A program made the position numbers and the translations under genes. Below, piece by piece: positions 7,199-13,782 of a stretch of DNA of 13,782 bases. The stretch is from Polaribacter sp. (GTDB lineage: Bacteria > Bacteroidota > Bacteroidia > Flavobacteriales > Flavobacteriaceae). How positions within the stretch are numbered: the stretch's first letter is position 1; every line of letters begins with the position of its first letter. The notes beneath the pieces are model-generated. The model searched no databases, was not told the DNA's origin, and saw only the letters and a list, made by a program, of their open reading frames with translations. The stretch covers positions 1 to 13,782 of the forward strand of contig JAQWIO010000092.1 of NCBI GenBank assembly GCA_029248845.1. Reading direction: 5' to 3'.

Positions 7199-7240
7199 AG
7201 TAAAAAAAGCTCTGAATTTTAATTCAGAGCTTTTTTTACT
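7199..7240. terminator. Bidirectional terminator, perfect 20-bp inverted repeat
   Basis: Positions 7199-7218 and 7221-7240 are perfectly complementary over 20 bases, around GCTCTGAATT and AATTCAGAGC flanked by seven A on one side and seven T on the other. Read from either strand it gives a hairpin followed by a T run. It lies between two converging genes, 16 nt after the rpsT stop and 15 nt beyond the stop of the GH31 gene, so it can end both transcripts. Confidence 0.92.
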
Positions 7241-7255
7241 TTAAAACAATATTTA

Positions 7256-9661
7256 TTATTTACCAAATAAATGCAACTCTGTAAATTCTTTATTAATGCG
7301 TAGAGATTGTGTCTTACTCAGGGAAATATCATCTAAAGAGATTTCTACATTATCTATTTGTACAGAGCAAACTGTAAAAGGTAAATTGTGGAATACAATA
7401 TTAAATTCTTTGTATTCAGCATCAAAAACACCTTCTTTATGCTGTTGTATAATAACTTCTTTCTTTTTTCCTGTTAATTTGAATGTACGTAAGCTGTACC
7501 TTCCTTTCTTGTAGTCATATCCATCATGCGCATCGTCAAATAATTGCGATTTTTCTTTACCTTCTTTGTAATAAACATCTAAAGTAATCTGATCTATTTT
7601 TTTCTCACCAACATATTGTTGAATAGGATATTTTGGGATAATACCACCTTCTTTTATAAAGAACGGCATGCTATCAATATCAGCATCTACCCACATTTCT
7701 CTTCCTCCTTCGACAACTTCATCTGTCCAAAAATTATACCATTTACCTCTCGGTATATACATTCTTCTTCCTTTGGCATTGGGTTCTAAAATAGGACAAA
7801 CCAAAATTTTATCACCATAAACAAACTCATCGCTCCTGTAGTGAGTTCCAGTATCTTCTTGGTCGAATAAAACTAAGGATTTTAAAATTGGAGTTCCTTT
7901 TGTAATGTGATTCCAAAATGCGGTATATAAGTAGGGTAATAATTGGTATCTTATTTCGATAAACTTACGTACGATGTCTGTTATTTCTTTACCAAAAACC
8001 CATGGTTCTTGATCTCCATGATCTCCTGAAGAATGAACTCTACAAAAAGTATGGAAAATTCCTAATTGAATCCAGCGTGCAAATAATTCTCCTTGAGGTT
8101 GTTCGGCAAATCCACCAATATCACTCCCAGCAAAAGAAAAACCTGACATTGCCATTCTTTGTGCTTGGTTATTTGCAATCGATAAATGTTCCCATGTTGC
8201 TACATTATCTCCCATCCAAGTAGAGGTATAACGTTGTGTGCCAGAATATGCTGCTCTAGTAATTACAAAAGGACGTTTTGGATATGCATATTTTTTTAAC
8301 CCATGATAAGTTGCACGGGCCATTTGCATTCCGTAAATATTGTGTGCCTTTCTGTGTGAACAAGGATTCCCATCATAATCATGACGAACATCATTTGGGA
8401 ATGACTTATTAGGGACATCCATAACAGCAGGTTCATTCATGTCATTCCAAACTCCTTTTACTCCTGTTTCTTCAATTAATTCTTGAAATAAACCTTCCCA
8501 CCAAGTTCTCACTTCTGGTTTTGTAAAGTCTGGAAAGTAACATTCTCCGGGCCATACTTTACCTTTCATATAAGGGCCATCCGCACGTTTACAGAAATAA
8601 TCTTTATCTAAAGCTTCTTTAAACACCGGATATTCTAAATCGATTTTAATTCCGGGGTCAATTATAACGACAGTTTTAAAACCGTCATCTTCTAATTCCT
8701 TCACCATTCTTTTTGGATCAGGGAAATATTCTTTATCCCAGGTAAAACAACGGAAGCCATCCATATAATCAATATCTAAGTAGATTGCATCGCAAGGGAT
8801 CTTTAAATCTCTAAATTTTTTTGTAACCTCTTTTACATTGCTTTCTGGATAATAACTCCATTTACATTGATGAAACCCTAAAGCCCACAATGGAGGTAGG
8901 TGTTGGGGTTTGCCCGTTAAATCAGTATAGTTTATAACGACGTCTTCCATTTTTGGCCCGTAAATAAAGTAGTAGTTCATTTCACCTCCTTGTGCCCAAA
9001 AACTTGTGATATTTCTTCTTTCATGAGCAAAATCAAAATATGTTTTAAAAGTATTATCAAAGAAAATACCATAAGATTTATCATCCTGAATTGCCGTATA
9101 AAAAGGGATTGCTTTGTAGATAGGATCTGTATCTTTACCAAAAGCATAGGAATCTGTTACCCAGTTTTCAAAGCGTTTACCTTTAATGTTAACATCAACA
9201 GGTTTATCACCAAGGCCATAATAGCTTTCAGATTTTTGACAAATTTTACTCATTTTTACAATGTCTCCCCCGTGTTCATAGCTTTCTTCCCAGTGAAAAC
9301 CAATTTCATCTTGGTTGATAATTTTGAAATCTATAGCGTCATATATACTAACTTGCAAACTTTTTTTCTCAACTTTACAAATGAGTTTAGAAGTTGTAAT
9401 TATGTAATGTATTTCGTCTTCTGTAACCTCCAAAAAATTATATCCTCTACTTGCGTATTTCGTAATTCCGTAGGAGAAATCATTTTCAAATTTACCAGTA
9501 GTAGTGTATCTAAATCTAATAACACTATCTCTAACAACTGTTAGTTGTAAGACAACATTGTTCTTTGTTGTAAAATATAATGTATCTACATCTTTTCTGT
9601 AGTTCACAATTTCGGATGGAAATAAATTACCTTTTTGTTCTAATTCTGTATTAACAATCAT
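7256..9661 (-). CDS. GH31 family alpha-glucosidase, cytoplasmic
   Basis: The 801-residue protein is a glycoside hydrolase family 31 enzyme. It has an N-terminal beta-sandwich (about 1-235), a (beta/alpha)8 catalytic barrel from about 250 (LPPLWALGFHQCKWSYY) to about 590, and C-terminal beta domains. The family's catalytic signature WNDMNEP at 405-411 gives the nucleophile D407; WMGDN at 482-486 gives the likely acid/base D485. The IYLDIDYMDGFRCFTWD segment (293-309) is typical of alpha-glucosidases rather than alpha-xylosidases or sulfoquinovosidases, but the exact substrate is not certain. There is no signal peptide, so it should act in the cytoplasm on alpha-glucans or malto-oligosaccharides. 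It lies downstream of glgB on the same strand, 262 nt away, suggesting a link to glycogen turnover. No consensus promoter was found in the spacer. Confidence 0.92.
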   Translation of the reverse strand: MIVNTELEQKGNLFPSEIVNYRKDVDTLYFTTKNNVVLQLTVVRDSVIRFRYTTTGKFENDFSYGITKYASRGYNFLEVTEDEIHYIITTSKLICKVEKKSLQVSIYDAIDFKIINQDEIGFHWEESYEHGGDIVKMSKICQKSESYYGLGDKPVDVNIKGKRFENWVTDSYAFGKDTDPIYKAIPFYTAIQDDKSYGIFFDNTFKTYFDFAHERRNITSFWAQGGEMNYYFIYGPKMEDVVINYTDLTGKPQHLPPLWALGFHQCKWSYYPESNVKEVTKKFRDLKIPCDAIYLDIDYMDGFRCFTWDKEYFPDPKRMVKELEDDGFKTVVIIDPGIKIDLEYPVFKEALDKDYFCKRADGPYMKGKVWPGECYFPDFTKPEVRTWWEGLFQELIEETGVKGVWNDMNEPAVMDVPNKSFPNDVRHDYDGNPCSHRKAHNIYGMQMARATYHGLKKYAYPKRPFVITRAAYSGTQRYTSTWMGDNVATWEHLSIANNQAQRMAMSGFSFAGSDIGGFAEQPQGELFARWIQLGIFHTFCRVHSSGDHGDQEPWVFGKEITDIVRKFIEIRYQLLPYLYTAFWNHITKGTPILKSLVLFDQEDTGTHYRSDEFVYGDKILVCPILEPNAKGRRMYIPRGKWYNFWTDEVVEGGREMWVDADIDSMPFFIKEGGIIPKYPIQQYVGEKKIDQITLDVYYKEGKEKSQLFDDAHDGYDYKKGRYSLRTFKLTGKKKEVIIQQHKEGVFDAEYKEFNIVFHNLPFTVCSVQIDNVEISLDDISLSKTQSLRINKEFTELHLFGK

Positions 9662-9923
9662 TGTATAGGTTGTTTCTTTTGACTTGTAAAAAATCGTAAA
9701 AGGTTCTTTCTAATTACTCTTAAAAATAATTTCTACGACAACTTTTCTAGTATAATTAACACTAAAATATTGCTTATTTATTTAAAAATAAGCAGAATAT
9801 AAATTCTTTTAGGGGTTGCTTAAATTTTTCTTTAAAGTGATAAAAATTGGTTTCTTTTTTGCGAAGTATAAAAAAATAAAGGCTTTTTTTTATCATTATA
9901 TTAGACAAAAAAAGGAGTTGTCA
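9662..9923. other. AT-rich spacer between glgB and the GH31 gene, with inverted repeat
   Basis: I see no gene in this 262-nt spacer. It holds one clear inverted repeat, TGCTTATTT (9771-9779) and AAATAAGCA (9786-9794), with a 6-nt loop. Its minus-strand side is followed by ATATTTTAG, which is not a strong T tail, so it could be a weak terminator, an RNA stability element or an operator. A second A/T-only potential hairpin lies near 9869-9894. No exact minus-strand TAnnTTTG was found, so expression of the GH31 gene may depend on read-through from the glg operon or on a diverged promoter. Confidence 0.55.
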
Positions 9924-11831
9924 TTATTTGTACTTAAATGCAATCATACCTAGCGGAGGTAAATTTAATTCGATAGAATTTTTCCGTCCATTCCATTCAA
10001 TTGAGGTTGAAGATGCCATTTTATTATCATAGTTTCCTGTTCCATTATATTGAGGGCTATCACTATTAAAAATGGGTACTAATATTCCTGATTTTGGCAA
10101 ACCTATTCTGTAGTTTTTTCTTGGAGTTTGAGTTAGATTTAGAATGACAACTATATTGTTTTTTTCATTTACTCCTTTTCTGATATATGATATTACACTA
10201 TTCTCATGATCTCCATGATCTATCCATTCAAATCCTTCTGCTGAAAATTGTTTTTGATGTAAAGCATATTCTGTTTTGTATATTGAATTTAAATCTTTTA
10301 CTAAGTTTTGAATACCTTTATGGTTCTCGAAATTTAATAAAGACCATTCTAGACTTCCATTGAAATCCCATTCCCTTGTTTGTCCAAATTCGCCACCTTG
10401 AAATAGTAATTTTGTTCCAGGATGAGTATACATAAAGCTATAAAGTAAGCGTAAGTTTCCAAATTTTTGCCATTCATCACCTGGCATTTTGTCTACCAAA
10501 GCTTTTTTGCCATATACAACTTCATCGTGAGATAGTGGTAGCATAAAGTTTTCTGTAAACGCATAATTTAAACTAAATGTTAAGTCATTTTGATGATATT
10601 TTCTATAAACAGTTTCTTTCTCAAAATAATTTAGAGTATCATGCATCCAGCCCATCATCCATTTCATTCCAAAACCCAGTCCACCATCATAAATAGGTCT
10701 AGATACTTTAGGGAAAGATGTAGATTCTTCTGCAATTGTTTGTACATCAGGAAATGCTTCATAAACAGCAGCATTCATTTCTTTGATAAATTTTATTGCA
10801 TCTAAGTTTTCGCGTCCTCCTAACTCATTAGGTTCCCATTGCCCTTCTTCTCTAGAATAATCTAAGAATAGCATTGATGCGACAGCGTCAACCCTTATAC
10901 CATCAACATGGTATTGGTCTAGCCAAAACAGAGCGTTGCTTATTAAGAATGCTTTTATTTCGTTCCTACCATAATTAAAAATTAAACTTTTCCAATCTTG
11001 GTGGTATCCTTTTCTCTTGTCTGGATGTTCGTAAAGGTGAGATCCGTCAAAAAAGCCTAATCCATGGTCATCCGATGGAAAATGTGAAGGCACCCAATCT
11101 AGAATGACACCAATCCCTTTTTTATGAAATGTATCTACGAGGTATTTAAATTCCTCAGGGTAGCCAAAGCGTGATGTTGGTGCAAAGTAGCCAGTTAATT
11201 GGTAACCCCAACTTGGATCATAAGGGTATTCCATTATAGGCATAAATTCTACATGTGTAAAATTCATATCTTCAACATAATCAACCAATTCATTAGCTAA
11301 TTCTTTGTAACTTAAAAAACGATTTTGATCCGTTTTTTTCTTCCAAGATCCCAAATGTACCTCATAAACAGAAAAAGGAGCATCTAGTGCATTCTTTTTC
11401 TTTCTGTTTTTTATCCATTTTTTATCATTCCAGGCGAATTGATCTTCCCAAACTACAGAAGCAGTTTTCGGTGGATGCTCACATCGTCTTGCAAATGGGT
11501 CTGCCTTTTCAGTTTTTACATCATTAATACTACTTTGTATTTGATACTTATAAATACTCCCTTTTCCAACATTAGGTATAAAACCTTCCCAAATACCGCT
11601 TTCGTCCCAGCGAACATTTAGTGCATTTGCATCTTCTTGCCAAAAATTAAAATCTCCGACTACAGCTACTCTTTTAGCGCCTGGTGCCCACACAGAAAAA
11701 TAGGTGCCATTTTCACCATCTAAGGTAGTTATGTGAGCACCAAATTTTTCATATAAACGATAGTGTTTTCCTGCTTTAAAAAGAGAGATATCGAAATCTG
11801 TAAAGCGGCTATATACTTTGGTTTTAGACAT
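9924..11831 (-). CDS. glgB: 1,4-alpha-glucan branching enzyme
   Basis: The 635-residue enzyme cuts alpha-1,4-glucan and reattaches the piece by an alpha-1,6 bond, branching glycogen. It has a CBM48-like N-terminal domain (about 28-120, FSVWAPGAKRVAVVGDFNFW) and a GH13 barrel (about 150-500). The family regions are DWVPSHFP at 245-252, GIRVDAVASM with nucleophile D315, TIAEES with acid/base E368, and LPLSHDEV with D436. A C-terminal beta domain ends PLGMIAFKYK. It is shorter than E. coli GlgB (about 728) because the extra N-terminal module is missing, a common short form. The glgB start follows the glgC stop by 9 nt, so it is the third gene of the glgACB operon. The residues distinguishing branching enzyme from other GH13 members (AEEST and SHDEVVYGK) are present. 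Confidence 0.96.
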   Translation of the reverse strand: MSKTKVYSRFTDFDISLFKAGKHYRLYEKFGAHITTLDGENGTYFSVWAPGAKRVAVVGDFNFWQEDANALNVRWDESGIWEGFIPNVGKGSIYKYQIQSSINDVKTEKADPFARRCEHPPKTASVVWEDQFAWNDKKWIKNRKKKNALDAPFSVYEVHLGSWKKKTDQNRFLSYKELANELVDYVEDMNFTHVEFMPIMEYPYDPSWGYQLTGYFAPTSRFGYPEEFKYLVDTFHKKGIGVILDWVPSHFPSDDHGLGFFDGSHLYEHPDKRKGYHQDWKSLIFNYGRNEIKAFLISNALFWLDQYHVDGIRVDAVASMLFLDYSREEGQWEPNELGGRENLDAIKFIKEMNAAVYEAFPDVQTIAEESTSFPKVSRPIYDGGLGFGMKWMMGWMHDTLNYFEKETVYRKYHQNDLTFSLNYAFTENFMLPLSHDEVVYGKKALVDKMPGDEWQKFGNLRLLYSFMYTHPGTKLLFQGGEFGQTREWDFNGSLEWSLLNFENHKGIQNLVKDLNSIYKTEYALHQKQFSAEGFEWIDHGDHENSVISYIRKGVNEKNNIVVILNLTQTPRKNYRIGLPKSGILVPIFNSDSPQYNGTGNYDNKMASSTSIEWNGRKNSIELNLPPLGMIAFKYK

Positions 11832-11840
11832 GTATTTTGC

Positions 11841-13103
11841 TTAGATAACAGTTCCTGTTTGTATAATAGCCCCCTTTTTGATGACTACGATGCCATCTTT
11901 GATAGTGTAATTTTTAGTTTCAGTATCCTTTAGGTGAGGGCCTCCATTAATTTTAACATCATCACCAATTCTAACATTTTTATCAATGATACAATTATTA
12001 ATTAGGCACCTATTACCAATACCTAAAAGATTTTCTATCTTATTTTTTTCTATATTATCTAAAGATTCATAATAATCATTACCCATCATATAGGTGTTTG
12101 TTAGTATCGAATCTTTTCCAATTCTAGCACGGATTCCTATCACGCATCGTTCTATTTTCTGTGCCATTATTATACAGCCATCAGCAATTACAGCTTGATT
12201 AAGCAGGGTGCCAGAAATTTTAGAGGTGGGTAAAATTCTAGCTCTTGTGTAAACTCGATTTTCATCATATAAATTAAATTTTGGCACTTCATCCGTTAAA
12301 CCTAAGTTGGCTTCGAAAAAAGAGTCTATATTTCCGATGTCTGTCCAATAACCTTCATACGGGTAACTAACTGTTTTATGATTTTGAATAGCTTGTGGTA
12401 TAATTTCTTTTCCAAAATCAATAGTTTTAGGATTATTCATTAACTCTATTAGTAGGTCTCTATTAAAAATGTAGATTCCCATAGAGGCTAAATAATTTCG
12501 ATCTTCTTTCTTCATTTCATCACTGACATCAGAAGTCCAATCTGGTAACACGCTTGCATTTGGTTTTTCAATAAAAGAGGTAATTGTATTTTGTGCGTCG
12601 GTTTTCAAAATTCCAAAAGAAGTGGCATCTTTTTTGTTTACAGGATAGGTAGCAATAGAGATAGCTGCATTACTTTCTTCATGCTTTTTTATCATGTCTT
12701 TAAAATCCATATTGTACAGTTGATCTCCAGAAAGAATAAGAGCATATTTAAAGTCATTTTGTAGGAAATGGTGCATACTTTGTCGAACGGCATCTGCGGT
12801 TCCTTGAAACCACTTGTCACTTTGCATCGTTTGTTCTGCTGCTAATACGTCTACAAAAGCTGCGCTAAAAAAACTAAAGTGATAGGTGTTTTTTATATGT
12901 TTATTTAAAGAAGCAGAATTGAACTGTGTCAATACATACATTCTTTTGATTCCTGAATTGATACAATTTGAGATTGGGATATCTACCAATCGATACTTTC
13001 CTGCAATAGGTACTGCTGGTTTCGATCTGTTTGCGGTAAGTGGGTATAGTCTAGAACCTTGTCCACCTCCTAATATAATGGAGAGTACGTTTTCGTTAAT
13101 CAT
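11841..13103 (-). CDS. glgC: Glucose-1-phosphate adenylyltransferase (ADP-glucose pyrophosphorylase)
   Basis: The 420-residue enzyme makes ADP-glucose from glucose-1-phosphate and ATP, the committed step of glycogen synthesis. The nucleotidyltransferase domain has LGGGQGSRLYPLT (11-23), KPAVPIAGKYRLVDIPISN (28-46), GTADAVRQ (101-108), SGDQLY (125-130), FIEKP (177-181) and YWTDIGNIDSFFEANL (252-267). A left-handed beta-helix domain follows (about 290-420) with hexapeptide-like turns such as IGDDVKINGG. The protein ends GTVI, resembling the ending of some plant ADP-glucose pyrophosphorylases. Such enzymes are usually allosteric tetramers; the effector here cannot be read from the sequence. The start lies 3 nt after the glgA stop and the stop 9 nt before glgB, showing a tight operon. 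Confidence 0.97.
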   Translation of the reverse strand: MINENVLSIILGGGQGSRLYPLTANRSKPAVPIAGKYRLVDIPISNCINSGIKRMYVLTQFNSASLNKHIKNTYHFSFFSAAFVDVLAAEQTMQSDKWFQGTADAVRQSMHHFLQNDFKYALILSGDQLYNMDFKDMIKKHEESNAAISIATYPVNKKDATSFGILKTDAQNTITSFIEKPNASVLPDWTSDVSDEMKKEDRNYLASMGIYIFNRDLLIELMNNPKTIDFGKEIIPQAIQNHKTVSYPYEGYWTDIGNIDSFFEANLGLTDEVPKFNLYDENRVYTRARILPTSKISGTLLNQAVIADGCIIMAQKIERCVIGIRARIGKDSILTNTYMMGNDYYESLDNIEKNKIENLLGIGNRCLINNCIIDKNVRIGDDVKINGGPHLKDTETKNYTIKDGIVVIKKGAIIQTGTVI

Positions 13104-13106
13104 AAC

Positions 13107-13782
13107 TTATTGTTTTAAGGATTGGTATAAATTCACATATTCTTTGGCAGAATTATCCCAAGAATAATCGAATGTCATTATTTTTTTTGAATTTTTTTGA
13201 AACTTCTTTTTTTCACTATAAAATTTATTAGCTCTTGCAATTGCAGTCGTTACTTTTTCTACAGATACTCCTTCATGGCAAATGCCGTAACCTTCCTTGC
13301 AGATATCCACAACGGTGTCTTTTAATCCACCTATAGAATTTACAACAGGAACGGTTCCGTATCGTAATGCATAAAGTTGATTTAATCCACACGGTTCAAC
13401 TCGAGAAGGCATTATTAAAAAGTCTGCACCTGCATAGAATATATGAGCTAAGGTTTCGTCATAACCGATAAAAGAATTGTAATTTTTATTGTGATTTAGT
13501 TTTTTTAATGCTTGTTCTGTTTCTGTTTGTCCTGTTCCTAAAAGAAGTATAGAAATATTATTTTCTTGTAATGATTTTTCAAAAATCTCAGGAAACAGAT
13601 CAGCACCCTTTTCACCAACCAATCTACCGATAAAACAGAATAAAGGTTTTTTTACATCGAGATTGAATTTAGTACATAGCCATTTTTTATTTGCTTTTTT
13701 ACCTGAAATAACAGAGGATTTTTTGAAATTTTTAATGAGTTTATTATCTGTTTCCGGATTCCATACATTCCAGTCAATTCCA
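13107..13782 (-). CDS. glgA: Glycogen synthase, C-terminal part (gene runs off the window)
   Basis: About 225 codons are visible, and the frame stays open to the window edge, so the N-terminal half including the ADP-glucose-binding KTGGL region is missing. The first visible residues, GIDWNVWNPETDN, are the characteristic interdomain segment of bacterial glycogen synthases. The second Rossmann domain follows with FCFIGRLVGEKGADLF, then PSRVEPCGLNQLYALRYGT, which contains the conserved catalytic-site Glu and the GT5 signature, and GGLKDTV. A TTG inside FIGRLVGEKG (13620-13622) can look like a start codon but is an internal Leu of this continuous frame. GlgA extends alpha-1,4-glucan chains from ADP-glucose. 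It precedes glgC by 3 nt; the operon promoter lies outside the window. Confidence 0.95.
   Translation of the reverse strand, partial: GIDWNVWNPETDNKLIKNFKKSSVISGKKANKKWLCTKFNLDVKKPLFCFIGRLVGEKGADLFPEIFEKSLQENNISILLLGTGQTETEQALKKLNHNKNYNSFIGYDETLAHIFYAGADFLIMPSRVEPCGLNQLYALRYGTVPVVNSIGGLKDTVVDICKEGYGICHEGVSVEKVTTAIARANKFYSEKKKFQKNSKKIMTFDYSWDNSAKEYVNLYQSLKQ

Noticed and set aside
8990..9544. 184-codon open frame on the plus strand
   Set aside because: It lies fully inside and opposite to the GH31 coding region; the product is Phe/Ile/Cys-rich without a domain, and the GH31 frame is continuous and conserved there.
13107..13622. A 171-residue standalone glycosyltransferase starting at 13622
   Set aside because: The start would be an internal TTG. 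The same frame continues upstream through FCFIGR and GIDWNVWNPETDN to the window edge, so this is the C-terminal part of glgA.
1..13782. CRISPR array, insertion sequence, integrase, phage or defence genes
   Set aside because: No regularly spaced repeats, transposase or integrase motifs, or terminal inverted repeats with target duplications were seen; the genes are mostly housekeeping, metabolic and envelope genes.

Overview
The window looks like an ordinary chromosomal segment of a low-GC member of the Bacteroidota, most likely a marine-type Flavobacteriaceae (genus not resolvable from this sequence alone). Supporting signs are a PorT-family type IX secretion protein next to a menaquinone methyltransferase, a NifU-like protein with tandem Nfu_N domains, an OmpP1/FadL-type barrel, an archaeal/eukaryotic-type prolyl-tRNA synthetase, AT-rich spacers, and promoters of the Bacteroidota form TTG-N(~19-22)-TAnnTTTG rather than TTGACA/TATAAT.

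Layout. (1) 18-2358, minus strand: a tight nfu-ubiE-porT operon (5-nt gap, then a 1-nt stop/start overlap) with a plausible -7 element just upstream of nfu. (2) 2490-5102, minus strand: a lipoprotein with an aromatic-rich middle and a Ser/Arg/Asn-rich tail, followed after 15 nt by an OmpP1/FadL-type outer-membrane barrel and then a nested-hairpin terminator. (3) 5143-7240, plus strand: proS with its own promoter, then tRNA-Glu(UUC) with a near-ideal promoter, then rpsT 37 nt behind the tRNA, closed by a perfect 20-bp inverted repeat that can stop transcription from both sides. (4) 7256-13782, minus strand: a glycogen locus in transcription order glgA (5' part outside the window), glgC, glgB with gaps of 3 and 9 nt, then a 262-nt AT-rich spacer and a cytoplasmic GH31 alpha-glucosidase.

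How the genes fit together. The glg genes form the ADP-glucose route: GlgC makes ADP-glucose, GlgA elongates alpha-1,4-glucan, GlgB introduces alpha-1,6 branches, and the GH31 enzyme may trim or recycle alpha-glucans. The lipoprotein and OmpP1 pair are cell-envelope proteins. proS, tRNA-Glu and rpsT serve translation.

I found no mobile element, CRISPR array, phage gene, defence system or clear sign of horizontal transfer, and I do not see a new multi-gene system. The points most worth a second look are the low-complexity lipoprotein paired with OmpP1, two EF-hand-like loops in that OmpP1 protein, the tRNA-rpsT transcription unit, and the coupling of nfu, ubiE and porT.
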